Assembly: GCA_031213475.1 (NCBI GenBank)
Contig: JARUPZ010000004.1
Span: forward strand, 2,319,501-2,383,500
DNA: 64,000 nucleotides
Reading direction: 5' to 3'
Source: Nereocystis luetkeana
Lineage: Eukaryota; Sar; Phaeophyceae; Laminariales; Laminariaceae
The position numbers and the translations under genes were made by a program. The notes beneath the pieces were generated by a model, which was given only the letters and a program-made list of their open reading frames with translations, was not told the DNA's origin and made no database searches. Positions 13,022-24,303 of the stretch are shown in pieces (positions within the stretch are counted from its first letter, which is position 1; the number at the start of each line of letters is the position of its first letter).

Positions 13022-13715
13022 CACTTGCCACCTGTGTTGCACTCCCCACGAAAAAAAGCTGGTATTGCCAAAAGTCCCGACAACATAGCCAATGGAAGCA
13101 CGTCTGCCGCCCTTTTTTTTACCTGGACTTTTCGTTTTTCTGCCCTAACTCCAAACATTTCCATCGAGGCAAACTTTGTCAGACCGGATATGGGTTCCTT
13201 GGTGCACTCCCGTGAGTGTGTCAAAGCGACGGCAATTTTCGTGTCCTCCTTCGGGGCGGGCCTTGTCGCTGTAGTTTGAAAATGTGGTCCCAGGCGCTTG
13301 AATTTTCGGTTTCCTGTACTGTAGTCAGGATTTTTTTTTGTGGTGGAACAAACAGGAGGAACCCAGAAGTCGTAACGAGTACGTTCCTCTTTCTCGTTCT
13401 ACAGCAAAACAAGTATACTTGGCTACAGTTCAAGAAACCAAAAATTCAAGCGCCTGGAACCATATTTTCAAACTTCAGCGACAAGTTCCGCCCCGAAGGA
13501 GGACACGAAAAGTACTGTCGCTTTGGTACACTCACGGGAGTGCACCAAGGAGCTCATATCCGGTCTGCCAAATTTTGGCTCGATGGGCCCGTTCGGAGCT
13601 AGAACAGAAAAACAAAAAGTCCTCGTTAAAAACACGGCGGCGAACGTGCTTCCATTGGCTTTGTTGGCGGGACTTTTTTTGTGTTTTGTGGGCAGTGCAA
13701 CACAGGTGTTACGCC
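13022..13715. mobile_element. Foldback element with ~310-bp arms
   Basis: A left arm (about 13022-13350) and right arm (about 13385-13715) are imperfect inverted copies around a short spacer. Shared blocks in mirror order are CACCTGTGTTGCAC, CCAATGGAAGCACG, CGGCAGAC..CCGG, the TGCACTCCCGTGAGTG block, CTTCGGGGCGG and CAGGCGCTTGAATTTT. Type-B satellite flanks both sides (12895-12990 and 13740-13860), so it appears to have inserted into that array. Overlapping 90-137 codon ORFs are symmetrical shadows of the arms. Confidence 0.85.
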
Positions 13716-13739
13716 CACATCAAACGTTTCCACCCACCT

Positions 13740-13860
13740 CCTTCCCATTAGACGCCAACTTCAGCAGCAGCTCGTAGAAGGCAATGCTGAGAACCAGGGT
13801 CTCCGCGGGGACGTTGTAGATGGCCGCACCGACGACCATCTTAACCCTCAACAAAATTGG
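13740..13860. repeat. Type-B satellite unit
   Basis: An inverted type-B unit (CCAACTTCAGCAGCAGCTCGT, then CCAGGGTCTCCGCGGGGACG) continues the 10-13 kb array beyond the foldback. Confidence 0.7.
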
Positions 13861-13911
13861 TAACGAGTCAGACGAAGAGACCCGCACCTCCCAAACATAA
13901 CATGATATCAG

Positions 13912-14364
13912 TTGTCTTGGTCGCCGAAGTCGGCTCCTCCGACCCATCATCACGTTTCTGACGGTGCTACAAAGCGTCGGTGTTGCCTAAATCGCCGCTC
14001 CTACGTTCTGCCGATGGTGGGGGTGCTGGCGGCGGGGGCGGTACACGAGCTCTCCCATCGCGCGATGCGGAAAGTGTGGATTGGCATCAAGCCCCCCACA
14101 CCGGCGTCGCCACGGCTGACGTCGGCCATAGCTACTGCTGATGTACCTGGCAGTGGACGGGGCGAAACGATTGTGTTAAGGATGGCTTTGTCGGCGATAG
14201 TGTCGGCGATTTTGTTGGCGGTAGAAAACCAGTCAAGCTGTAAACGCATCGCATTACTTTGTTGTGGTAATAGGGATGTAAATCGGAGCGAATTTTTTAC
14301 TTTGTTCAAATTGGTTTCGGCGAAACAGGGTAAGTCAGCAGGCTTTGTAGACAGGTTCACCTGA
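13912..14364 (+). CDS. Unrecognised 150-codon ORF
   Basis: An open frame of 150 codons outside obvious repeats. A hydrophobic stretch (MALSAIVSAILLAV) sits around residues 91-104, followed by a basic, Cys-containing tail. I recognise no family. The minus strand is also open over much of the interval (14001-14474, 157 codons), which weakens both. No convincing splice partner was seen. Confidence 0.2.
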   Translation: MSWSPKSAPPTHHHVSDGATKRRCCLNRRSYVLPMVGVLAAGAVHELSHRAMRKVWIGIKPPTPASPRLTSAIATADVPGSGRGETIVLRMALSAIVSAILLAVENQSSCKRIALLCCGNRDVNRSEFFTLFKLVSAKQGKSAGFVDRFT

Positions 14365-14779
14365 AAATTGAGTGAGATTAAAGGAGCGAAGCAAAGCCTC
14401 ATCACTCCCCTCGCCCCCGCCGGCTGGTGAGGGGGGCACCGAAGCGGATGAAGGGCATCAGAGCAAAATTGCAAAGTAATCGCAACGATTTCGCGCTTCC
14501 GATGTTAAATGAGTCGTGGGATTGAATCACATGAATCGGCTGCAATTCACAACCTCGTCTGCATCGGCTTTGCAAGCTGCTTGGTCCAACGGCAGGGAAG
14601 TTGTCTACGTTCCTCGTGAAGGATGTTGTGGTGCTGTTACGCGATCGGCGACTCGCCCACCCCTGCGAAAGTATATAGTTCCACAGTCAGCAGGGCGATT
14701 TAACATCACGAGTTCGGTCTATAGTCTAGTGTCGAGAGATGTAGCCACTGTGCAGGTCGGCTCTGGATACTACTGATCA

Positions 14780-15940
14780 CTCAAACGTGTCGTTATCCTA
14801 TTTGCGATTGACTGCCTCTCCCAAGCTTCAGAGTGAGAGGGGGGGCACGCACTGCTCTTGTATGAGGGGGAGAAAAAGTTACGCCTCCAAAACAGTAATG
14901 GGGGGGACGGGGATACTAATAATATGAACATTAGTCTACCCACATTAAATTAAAATGCTCACGGAGGCGCTAAATATACGGATGGTATGATATATGTAGC
15001 CCGACTTGGGTTACATTGACATGCCAGGTTTGCGAAAAAGCATAGCTGTCGCTAGGAACTCGTGCAATAGGATATTTGTGAATGTTGTCAACTTGTGTGC
15101 GTTAATGAAATTTTTGGAGCGCAGTATGTCGGACCCTCCAGGCAGCTCCAAAGGGGTCCCTATTTTTTAGGCACCGTCATAATTACAAACTATTGTAGGG
15201 TTTCCCCTGCATCTTCACCCGAGCAAAAAACGTCTGCTGGATTTAAACACCCCGCCGGTCGGATGTAATCCCCCACCATTGAAGGGCTCTTCACAAGCCC
15301 CCTCCCCGAAGGCAAGCTGCGGAAGAGAGACACCATGGGCGCGCGAAACGTGCATACCGAACTGGAATTGAAAGCACCAAGCTGCCTACAGCACGGCACA
15401 CAAGACAAGACAACTCCTGCACTCTTGTTACAGCGGCGACATGATTAGTAAAACCACGACGGTGCTATTTCTTAGCGGTGGCGGTCCCGGTAGCTTCTGC
15501 AGTCTTCAGCGGTGTCACGTGACCTCTCAAAATCAGCGTTCTCTTGTCTGCTGTGCTCCACAGCACAGCAAATCCGGTGAGCCCGAAGCAGCCTTTTCAA
15601 ATCCACCGACCCGGCTAGGACACAAGACACAAGACAAGACAAGCCCTACGCGCTTGTTACAGCGGTGGCATGCGTTCTAGAAGCATGCGGTTGCTGCTGT
15701 TTTGGTAGTCGTGGGCCCGGCAGCTGCCGTAGTCGTGAGCGGAGTGAGGTCGTGGTCTCCAAACAAAAAAGCAAGCCCAAATTCCAGCCAACAGCAGCTC
15801 GAACACCACAAAAAAAAACAAGACCATCCTTGCCCGCTTGCTGCGGCGACGGAAAGATAGTAGGGGCAATCCTGCTGAGTTTAAGCGGTTGGGGGCGAGG
15901 TAGCTGCCGTATTCGCTTGCGTTGTCTGCTTCAGCTGCAG
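14780..15940. other. No gene recognised
   Basis: Sequence with a run of G near 14838-14846. Two related segments at about 15405-15495 and 15610-15735 both contain ACAAGACAAGACAA, then CTTGTTACAGCGG, then GGTCCCGG or GGGCCCGG; a third weaker match is at 15830-15910. They form a degenerate direct repeat with a period of about 205-220 bp. No coding signal is convincing. Confidence 0.45.
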
Positions 15941-15942
15941 CT

Positions 15943-16066
15943 GGTGTCGGTGTTGGTGTCGGTGTTGGTGTTGGTGTTGGTGTTGGTGTTAGTGTTGGTG
16001 TTGGTGTTGGTGTTGGTGTTGGTGTTGGTGTTGGTGTTGGTGTTGGTGTTGGTGTTGGTGTTGGTG
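15943..16066. repeat. (GGTGTT)n microsatellite
   Basis: About 20 hexamer units with rare variants (GGTGTC, AGTGTT). Six is a multiple of three, so every frame stays open and gives Val-Gly, Leu-Val or Asn-Thr ORFs. These are not genes. Confidence 0.97.
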
Positions 16067-16369
16067 TCGCGGTGGCTCAAAAGTGCGAAACCTGTAGGAA
16101 CACCTATCGAGATACTCGGTGCTATACTCCACTGCAGCAGTCGTTTCGGGCAGAGAAAAAACAGTGAACCAATCGAACCGCCTGAATTTATCTGGTGCTC
16201 TGGCAATTGACTCTAATTTTTTTACAGACAAAAAAACGGCCCGCAACCGACGAGAGTGAAAATGCCCATCATAACCGACGATACTACTGGAATAAAATGG
16301 ACGGACACCCTATAGTATACGGATTGAGAGAGAGGGGGTAAAACCAGGGGGGGGGGGGGGGGGGGTACC

Positions 16370-17113
16370 TCATTTATTGCTTGCCTTGGTCATTTGACCA
16401 TTGACCACGCATCCCTTTCGAGACGGAGCACCGTTCCTACTCCTAATAGAGGCACCTCCAACAATTGGGCGCTCATTACGTTGTTTCCATTCATTACATA
16501 GAAACTTTTTACTAATCTTATCCCCTTCCTGTTTGGCCGCCTGTGGCCACCATCTATCTCCTAGGATAGCGATTGTTTTCTCGCTGCTATCTAGTGTGTC
16601 AAACTCCTCCATGTCACATTCCCTTATCTCCTCTTCTAACACATCCCGTTCCTCCTTGTATACTTCACATTCTCCTACTATGTGAGTTCTACTCTCTAGT
16701 GCTTTGCCACACGGGCACATCTGTGCATCTATTTCCTCCTCCTCCCGGCTACTGGTATACCTCTTTCTTCTTTCTGGCAGGTCCAGGTCACCTACACGAA
16801 AGCACAGCTTCAGCGTTTTCGCGAAGTCCATTGGGCCGTGCAGATACGTTTTCATTCCTATTCCTTCCCTCAATCTCCCGTATATCTCTAGGCGTTTGTC
16901 CGATTCCACCTTGTTTCGTAGCGCTAGCCTTTCCCTTTTTCCTATCCTTTCTTCTATTTCTGCCTTGTACTTCCCAAATTTCCCGGCGAACATCACCTCT
17001 TCTTGGTTTCCCCCTATATCCTTCCATACTTTCTCAACTACGCTATCCCACCTTATTCCAGCTCGCCCTTTTGTTACTTTCTCCCATACAGCTCTATCAA
17101 CTATGGCCGGCAA
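16370..17113 (-). pseudogene. LINE C-terminal region with Cys-His motif
   Basis: A 247-codon frame that frameshifts out of the RT frame. It contains CPCGKALESRTHIVGEC, a C-x-C-x8-H-x4-C cluster of the type found at the C-termini of many LINE ORF2 proteins. The ORF ends 16 bases before the C tract. Confidence 0.82.
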
Positions 17114-17973
17114 CCTCTTTTTGGCATGTTCCTTACTTTATACTGGTATTGCCATTTCAACTTTCTCATATCCCTGTTTGTCTTGAGTGGGTGCATTCCC
17201 AGTTCTGCTCTTAATACTGTATTACTAGTCGTACTTGAGCATCTTAGGATTTTTTTAGCTGCTGTCATCTGTACTGTTTCCAACTGTTTTACGAGTTTCG
17301 CATTCCCTTCCCATACTTCTCCTGCATATTCTAGCTTTGGTACTATCACATTCATCAGGATACATCTCTTAATCCTGGTGTCAAGGTGCGAGTCTGATAA
17401 CATCGCATCCATCTTGCCTATGTGTGCTTCACCCTTTCCTATTACTTTTGCTATATATGTATCCCAAGAGCAGTCTTTTGAGATCTCTACGCCAAGGTAC
17501 GTATACTGGTCTACGATCGACAATTCATCTTCTCCCCACTTCCAACTGAACTTTATCGGGTTCACCTGATCTTCGTTACAAACAACTACCGCGCATTTCT
17601 TGACGTTCGCCGTCACCCTCCATTTCCTAGTGTATTCTAACGCGTTCTCTATTTGATTCTGCAATCCTTCAGGTGCTTCTGATATCCCCACGAAGTCATC
17701 AGCAAAAATCAATCCCGACACTGTATCTTCCCCTACCGTGACTCCCTGCCTTGCTGCTTCGACTGCTACTATCAGGTCGTTAATACATATCTTGAATAGG
17801 TCGGGTGAAAGCGTACATCCCTGTGCAACTCCTAGTAAAATGTCAATATACTTCGATGTTTCCCCGTCCAGCATCACAGCACTTCTCGCACATTCCGTCA
17901 TCTTTTTCATCATTCTCCACATCTTTCCTCTGATTCCTATTTCCCATAGTTTTTCCACAATCCATTTCTCCAT
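17101..17973 (-). pseudogene. LINE reverse transcriptase, palm and thumb
   Basis: This 290-codon frame overlaps the previous one by 37 bases through a frameshift. It contains GVAQGCTLSP, motif C as FADDFVG and the YLGVEISKD thumb element. The rest is a helical connection domain. The match to non-LTR RT is unambiguous. Confidence 0.9.
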
Positions 17974-18902
17974 ACTGTGTCATAGGCCTTCTGTACATTT
18001 AGAAAGAAACAGTACGTTGGTAGTCCCGCGTCTTTCCTACCTTGGATTATCTTACCTAGAGTGTACACATGGTCTACGCAGCTGCGGTTTGGCCTAAACC
18101 CTGCTTGCCCTTCGCTTATTTTGTCTTCCTTCTCCATCATCGTTTTGCCTACTGTGCTTTGTAGCGTTATCCCTCTATAGTTCCCCGGGTCAGCCTTATC
18201 TCCTTTCTTGAATAGGTTTACTACTACTCCTTCTCTCCACCTCCTGGATGCGTATTCGTTTTTCCATATCCAGTTATACAACATAACCAGCATGGTAAGC
18301 ATTCCTTCTCCCCAGTACTTCATAAATTCATTTGCTATTTGGTCTGCCCCTGCTGCTTTTCTATTCTTAAGTTTAGCTACACATTGTTTTACCTCTTCCC
18401 TTGTGAACTCTCTCTGTAACCCTCCCGAACCACTGTCTTCCCTTTCTGATGCATCTACGTTCGCCTCTGCCCACGCGTTGATTTCCTTCCTGAATTCTTC
18501 GTCGAACGTTTCGTTGGTTGTGGGTGTTCCTAGCTTACGGTAATGCTCCACTAGTACTTCCCTTTTTCCCTTCGAACTACAAACCATTTTACCGTTCTGT
18601 GCTCCTAAGGTAGCTATTCCCGTATCAGCCTCTCCTGCTTGTTTGCCCAGTACCCCTTTTATCCCTACCCACAGCTGCTTCATCCCGCCCTCAAAGTCTT
18701 CATTCGTTTTGTTTACCACGTCTTTCCATATTCCTTTCTTCTTCTCTACCATCTCTTTTCCTTTATTTATATCTGTATCATATTCCTCCCATCCTGTCGT
18801 AGTTTTACTCGATGTATACCTTGCGTGTGCCTTTCTCCTTACTGTTATAGCCTCTTTCACTTCTTCATCCCACCATTTTACTGTTCTGTTGCATACTATC
18901 AA
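17937..18902 (-). pseudogene. LINE reverse transcriptase, fingers and motif A
   Basis: A 321-codon frame with KKGDKADPGNYRGITL, then GQAGFRPNRSCVDHV, and motif A reading FFLNVQKAYDTVW. These are standard non-LTR RT landmarks. The first motif-A residue, usually the catalytic Asp of F.D..KA.D, is Asn here, so this copy would be inactive even without frameshifts. A TAG near 18902 separates it from the linker. Confidence 0.88.
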
Positions 18903-19124
18903 CTATTGCCCTATTACTTTACTTGCTGTGGTCTTGACCAACTTCTCCCATCCTTCTATTATCCTAGCTCCTGCATCATCCCTCTCCATATCAGTCCTTG
19001 TTGTACCTATTATTTCCAATAGCTCGGAAAATTGCTCTGCATTTTTGGCCATCTCTTCTTGGAACTCTTCCCGTTTCTCTTTTACTTCTAGTTTATCTAT
19101 TCTCCATCTGCGTAATTTCCTACC

Positions 19125-19660
19125 TCATCTTTGTTTGATAACTCTTGTCTGTCGATTGTCTGTCCATATTAGACAGTGATCCGTAGTTCCTACGTCCGCT
19201 GCGCATACATGTAGTTCTGTTTTCTTCCCGCTTCCATTTTCTACTAGTATAAAATCAAGGATAGAGCTTTCTCCCTTTTGTATGCACTGTCTAGTCCATT
19301 CCGGTTCTGCCTTTTTTACTCTGCCGTTCAACGTCTTCATCTCGTTGTGTTTGAGGAACTTCAACATCTCTTCCCCATTCTTATTTTTTGTTACTTCCCC
19401 ATACTGTCCAATGCTCTCATTCAGTTTGCTTGCCTTCCCAATTCTGGAATTAAAATCTCCCGCTAGTACTACTCCTCCTTGCCTCTTATACTTCTGTGCA
19501 TCTACTGCTACTCGTCCGAACTTCCTCTGTATATCTTTTATCGTATTCTTCGACTCTGCGGGGATATAGATGTTTCCTAAGAAGTAATATTTCGCTCCCC
19601 GCTCCCCTGGTATCTTAATCCATATGCTTTCGTCGAATTTAGTGTCTTTGATCCCCTCTA
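19125..19660 (-). pseudogene. LINE endonuclease, C-terminal part
   Basis: The continuing frame encodes NIYIP, then VVLAGDFNSRIG with the catalytic GDFN, and ends with TTDHCLIW, the expected D-H pair of EEP enzymes. A TGA near 19125 closes it before the reverse transcriptase. All four key endonuclease motifs are therefore recognisable but spread over two frames. Confidence 0.8.
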
Positions 19661-19665
19661 TTAAG

Positions 19666-20076
19666 TCACAGGTATTCTTTGACTAGGAACCCCACGCCCC
19701 CCGCCCCCCTATTCTTGCTATTCTGACCCTTCCTCTTCTTCCCTATCCATGCGTACTCTCCAACTTTGCATCCTATCTCCCCCCCATCTTTCTCCCACGA
19801 CTCTTGAATTTCCACTATGTCTAGGTCGCGCTTACTCACTTCTTCGGCAATTTCGATCATTTTTCGTTCTTCCGTGGCGAACCCACATACGTTCCATGAT
19901 CCTATTCTCAGCCTCTTTTTCGTTTCACTATCCGCTCTAGTCTTACCTGTTCCTTCTCCGTTGTCGCCACGAGTATTTTTGTCATCTCTTCTTTGAGCAT
20001 TCTTTCCAAATCCGTTTTTGTTTTTGTCTTCTTGTTCTACGCCCCTATGTTTTCCCCCCCATTCCCTTTGAACCAC
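19666..20076 (-). pseudogene. LINE endonuclease, N-terminal part
   Basis: This segment contains LRIGSWNVCGF and the IVEIQESW motif, matching the N-terminal metal-binding motifs of EEP endonucleases (SWN and Q-E). The frame stops shortly after GGVGFLVKEYL. The fold continues in another frame below 19666, so a frameshift separates the two halves. In intact LINEs this domain nicks target DNA to prime reverse transcription. Confidence 0.8.
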
Positions 20077-20464
20077 TTGCTGTTTCCCGCCTCCCCTTAC
20101 CTTCGTTCACCCTAGAACTACGTCTTAGTTTCGATATTCCATTAGCTATACATACTCTCCATCCCAGCCTTCTAACCCATGCCGACACTTTTTCTGTCTC
20201 TATCCTCTGCCACTCCATGCTCGCTTTCGGCTCTAGCGTGACTCGAAAGTGTTCTCCCTCTCGTTCTACGTTTCCTTTTGCGAAGCAGTACAGTCCTACT
20301 TCTTCGCACTTCCTCTTGAACTCAATCCTCGTCATGTCGCTAGGAATTCCAAATATCAGCACTATGAGTGCTTTACCCTGCCAGTCTTTCTTGCTCCACC
20401 CACCCTGCTTCGCCGTCTTTCTCCTAATCTCTTCCGAGAATATCTCCAGCTTGTTTGTGTTCAT
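20045..20464 (-). pseudogene. LINE ORF1-like N-terminal segment
   Basis: A 139-codon frame opens ATG-AAC-ACC at the 5' end of the LINE. It is rich in Lys, Arg and Glu and contains a small alpha/beta-looking core (ALIVLIFGIPSDMTRIEFKR) compatible with an RNA-binding fold. No zinc knuckle is seen. It overlaps the next frame by about 30 bases, so it may be a separate ORF1 or the frameshifted start of ORF2. Confidence 0.55.
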
Positions 20465-20470
20465 AATGGT

Positions 20471-21080
20471 GGTGGGAAACGTTCAAGTTACTGGGGCTTC
20501 CCAATCCTAGTACTCGTTGGGGATCTGGTGTCTTTCAGTTCTTTTGCCGGCGCACCACACTAAATAATGTCTCCAACTCGGGCTCGTAGCCTGGAGCCAA
20601 GTTCAACACCCTTAACACAAGTACCCCACGTTTGTGTCAGGCGATCTGCATGGTAACCATCCTGGCGTCCCACGATCGTGTCTTCTATCTTCTTGCCCCG
20701 CTGCTGTACTGGTTACTTTCCTCCAGGGAGGTCATTTTTACCATGCAAGGTTCGAGGACGGCTTGCACTACACAATACTCACACATCGGGATGCCCCGTA
20801 CGTCTCTTTCTCCGTCAGATGTACGTTTCACCACGGGTAACTACCCCACTAATGCTCCCGAGTAGACCTTCACTGCCGAGAGCATGGCCAACTATCCCCC
20901 CACACTTCGTACCGGCTTCTATCCTCACTTTGTACCGGCTTCTATCCTTCAAGATATCAAGATATCTACGTACCGCTTGGTGCTCCTTCTCTTCGGTCAT
21001 GTGGTCGATCAACTGCAAGGCGTTTATTTCATGAGTGTAAGAGGTCTTGACTTAATGTCATGCATCCTCCACCCCTCCCC
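20471..21080 (-). other. Probable LINE 5' leader, no intact gene
   Basis: Sequence upstream of ORF1 in LINE orientation. A 67-codon minus ORF (20815-21018, MQLIDHMTEEKEHQAVRRYL) contains a duplicated CGGTACAAAGTGAGGATAGAAG-type segment, giving an internal direct repeat near 20905-20945. Assignment to the LINE rests on adjacency only. Confidence 0.35.
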
Positions 21081-21342
21081 TTCATTTAGCGCTTGGTATG
21101 TGCAACAAATGTCGGGGATTTTAGGAATAATATCAGACCAGACTTCCACCGCCCAATGGAAATCGGTAAAGTTTTACGGGTATCTTACCACGAGACCCAA
21201 CCTTCATGTGAATTGAACATGTTGGGGTGACCATGCTGTACCTATGTGTGTGCATGTGAGGCGGTCCACCTTCATGCTAGGTTTTTGATCTATTTTTTAT
21301 GCCTTTACTACCAGTATTATCATATGGGAGAAACTTTATACT

Positions 21343-21999
21343 TTTTTCATGTCTATGTCTGATTTGGGTTCGGATATTATGGGGGGAAAAAAACTGGTTA
21401 GTTCAGTTGTTTCATTTCTAGATCTGGTTTGTGTTTTGGTATGGGAAAAAACAAACGAAACAAACAAACAAACGGTTAGGTGAGTAGTTTTATACCTGGT
21501 ATATATTTCTGATTTAGTTTCGGTATCGGGAAACAACATGGTTAGTTGAGTAATTTCATGCCTGAATCCGGTTTGTGCTATTTTATGGTGAAAACAAAAA
21601 CTGGTTAGTTCAATTGTTTAATGTCTAAATCTGTTTTTTGCGTTTCCGGTATGATAAAAAAAAAATGTTAGCTGAGTAATTTCATGTCTAGTCTGGTTTG
21701 TGTTATGTTATAGTGAAAAAAAACTGGTTACTTCAATTATTTCACGTCTAAATATACTAGCTGAGTAATTTCATGTCTAGTCTGGTTTGTATTATTTTAT
21801 GGTGAAAAAAGAACTGGTTAGTTCAATTATTTCACGTCTAGATCTGATTTTTGCGTTTTTGGTGTGAGAACAAAAAATAGTTAGGTTGAGTAATTTCATG
21901 TCTTAATCCGGTCTGTGTAATCATATGGGGAAAAAAAAGCTCGTTCGTTAAATTGTTTCATTTCTAAATTTGGTTTTTGCGTTTCGGTACGAGAAAAAA
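21343..21999. repeat. AT-rich tandem satellite, ~65-bp unit
   Basis: About ten degenerate units alternate between two subtypes. One contains ACTGGTTAGTTCAATTGTTTC and the other GTTAGNTGAGTAATTTCATG. Each is followed by a TCTGGTTTGTGTT or TTTTTGCGTTT stretch and an A-rich run. A dimer period of about 130 bp fits the alternation. One TACCTGGTATA motif lies in a unit at about 21493. Confidence 0.85.
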
Positions 22000-22017
22000 T
22001 GTCTAGTGTCTGGTGAC

Positions 22018-22083
22018 TTGTTTTACAGCGTCGTCGCCACTCGACGCCAACCCATCCAGATTTAGAGGACGGGAGGGGGGGTG
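22018..22083 (+). repeat. R3 repeat, 3'-end fragment
   Basis: TGTTTTACAGCGTCGTCGCC, then CGACGCCAACCCA and a short G run, match the 3' end of R3 at 24237-24303. Confidence 0.75.
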
Positions 22084-23264
22084 CTACCTAAACGGGCATC
22101 AATACGTTGCGGAGCTGTTGCGCTGACGCAAATTCTGGGTCGAGAGTGCGGTCGAGCGCAACAGGCGCCGGAAGGCGAGTGTGAGCCCCTCGATGCTGAG
22201 CGTGTCTGTTCCGTTCTTCGCGCGGGGGCTCGATATTTCGTTTACGCTACGTACGTACGGTACGGCACTTGAATGATTTTCGCCTCCTCCGATCGGAGAA
22301 AAACTTTGCACACGCTTCGCCAAGTGGTTTTCGGGCGTATATAGACATATAATATATATATATATATATACATATCCATGCATACTGCAGTACTTGGTAC
22401 CTGGTATCTATTTACAGTGTACAACACAGCGCGTACATACTCCTATTACAGCATTTCTTTGCCTTCGGCCTCCGGCGGCGGGCGATCTCCTGCAGATGCG
22501 CGTCGTTCGTGTTGCGCTGCACGCGGCAGGCGCCGGAGCCCTAATGAATGCCCCGCTGGTAGGCGTAGACCACTCGTGTGTACTTGGTAATAATGTGTCT
22601 GGTACATACCAAACGCATCATACCATACCAACTCCCCCCCCCATAAAAAGGCATTGTAGCACGCAGCAACTACCCCCTGCGAAGACTTTTTGGGACGATT
22701 TTCTCCAAGCCCAGATGCACATGCCAAATGATCCTGATCATAAGTCCTTGGTCATTTTTTAGGTACATATACGCAAGGATCTGAAAACTCCCCCAATCAA
22801 GATCCGGCTCATATTCAACAGAAGGGGCCGGGCTTCGTTGAGAGTCAAAATTACTAAGACGGCAGGAGGTACTTGAGTGGCGCCTGCGTTCATTTTTAGC
22901 TTTTGTTTCCATCTTCTTGGCATCGTGTGCAGGGCGAGCTTCGGGATCCAGCTCTCGTGATCGTATTGCCTTGTACGTAGGACGTCTGAGATGGAACAAG
23001 AAGCTGCAAGATCAGAATGCGCCACTCGCTGGCCTGCCTGCAGAAAACACGAACATGACCTCCCGCGCTGTTGGATCACTTTCTGCGATGCATTTTACAG
23101 GACCTGTGTGTGCATACTGTGTTTTTCGTGTCGAGAGCAGAAGAGGCCAAGGACATGTACGGTGGTGAGATTGACCAACAAACACGTACTTGTACGTCAA
23201 GACCTGCTGCAACATTTACAGGGGGTATTTGAAATTTCCAGTGTCTTGGTGTGCCTGTCAAGTG

Positions 23265-23475
23265 TGTGTTGTATGTATCCTTTCTACCCAACTTCATCAG
23301 CACACCCAGTGTCCGTCCTGATTCCTTATCCTAGAGATGCACGGATTACGTGGTCTCCGACTGTGAGACAGAGGAAGACCAAAAATGGAAAAAAAAAAAA
23401 AAAAAAAAAACGTAGATTCAAGTGTCAAGCAAGTGAATGCCAGCTTACCGGGTACGAGAACACAACACCACAAGG
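23265..23475 (+). repeat. R8 repeat, plus copy
   Basis: This matches the reverse complement of 25560-25760. Both copies, in one frame, read FYPxSSxHPVSVLIPYP and TVRQRKTK. That conserved reading suggests a former coding element, but I do not recognise the family. A run of about 20 A interrupts this copy. Confidence 0.65.
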
Positions 23476-23738
23476 AAAAGCAGAAAATAAGAACAAAAAT
23501 ATAATATTACCGGAAGAATATAAAATGAAACGTAATACAAGTGACGGAAGGACTTCAGAAAGGCTGCTATTATAGACGAAAAGCATGCGTGCTCAGGAAG
23601 GACAGATCTCTGCTGCACGGACGAAGCAACACAAAGGAGATGAAGATACCGGCATAAGGACGGCGGGGAGGGGAAGGGAAACTAAGGGATAGACAGGGAA
23701 AAATAAGCAAGAAGGAAGAGAGAACGGGAAGGGGGGGG

Positions 23739-24303
23739 GGAGGGGGGTGCTCGATAGAAGACATGTACTCGATCTCATGCATGGCCGTAGTCGTATGACC
23801 ATAGACCCTCGCATCCCTGCAATGCCGGGACGGAGCATGTCGGGTTTTCACCGACCAGGCAGACATTGCTCGCACCAAGCACGAAGCGCCGTGAGGTGTC
23901 TGGCGAGTCACATAAAGGGTGAGCTGCATCCTACTAAGAAACGCTTGCGAGGCGGACTTGCATATAGATGACAGCTTCAATGAGTTAATTTAATTTCCGG
24001 TGTAGCCACTTCCAGAGACAGCAATGGGAGTAATATGTAACTGCCTCTTGGGTGCCTTACCATAAACACTACGTGAAACGATAATTCCCACTTGTGCGGA
24101 GTAAAGGTTGTTCACCTCGCACAAACGATCTAACTCAACAACCAGCTGTGGGCGACCGCCGAAAAAAAAAAAAAGTGCGGTACCCTGGTTGTCTAGGCTT
24201 AGGGTTAGGGCTCGGGTTAGGGTTGTAGTGAGCGGCATGTTTTACAGTGTCGTTGCCAACCGACGCCAACCCAACCTATATAGAGAGACCGGGGGGGGGG
24301 GGG
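23739..24303 (+). repeat. R3 interspersed repeat, copy A
   Basis: A repeat of about 560 bp shared with 30717-31260 and, inverted, with 40485-40940. Landmarks are GACCCTCGCATCCCT, CGGGTTTTCACC, GGGTGAGCTGCATCC, CCACTTCCAGAGACAG and GCGGCATGTTTTACA. It ends in CCAACCTATATA followed by a G tract. This copy alone carries a TTAGGG-like patch at 24196-24225. No coding capacity is evident. It is probably non-autonomous mobile DNA. Confidence 0.85.
24196..24225 (+). repeat. TTAGGG-like interstitial patch
   Basis: CTTAGGGTTAGGGCTCGGGT and then TAGGGTTG lie inside R3 copy A and are absent from copies B and C. The patch is short and imperfect. Confidence 0.6.

Larger units (their letters stand above)
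16349..20470 (-). mobile_element. Decayed LINE-type non-LTR retrotransposon
   Basis: The minus strand carries, in order, an ORF1-like segment, an endonuclease/exonuclease/phosphatase-fold (EEP) endonuclease, a reverse transcriptase and a C-terminal cysteine-histidine motif. This is the architecture of autonomous LINEs with an AP-type endonuclease. Its reading frame is broken by at least three frameshifts and two stops. The 3' end runs into about 18 C on the element's sense strand, with no poly(A). A 5'-truncated relative lies at 31258-31345 and also abuts a C tract. Related untranslated sequence may extend the 5' end to about 21080. Confidence 0.9.

Noticed and set aside
15665..16246. ORFs rich in Val-Gly, Leu-Val, Asn-Thr or His-Gln
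   Set aside because: They are readings of the (GGTGTT)n microsatellite in different frames.
16573..19569. Long plus-strand ORFs (for example 16573-17214, 18643-19179)
   Set aside because: They lie opposite the LINE reverse transcriptase and endonuclease and are shadows of the minus-strand coding sequence.
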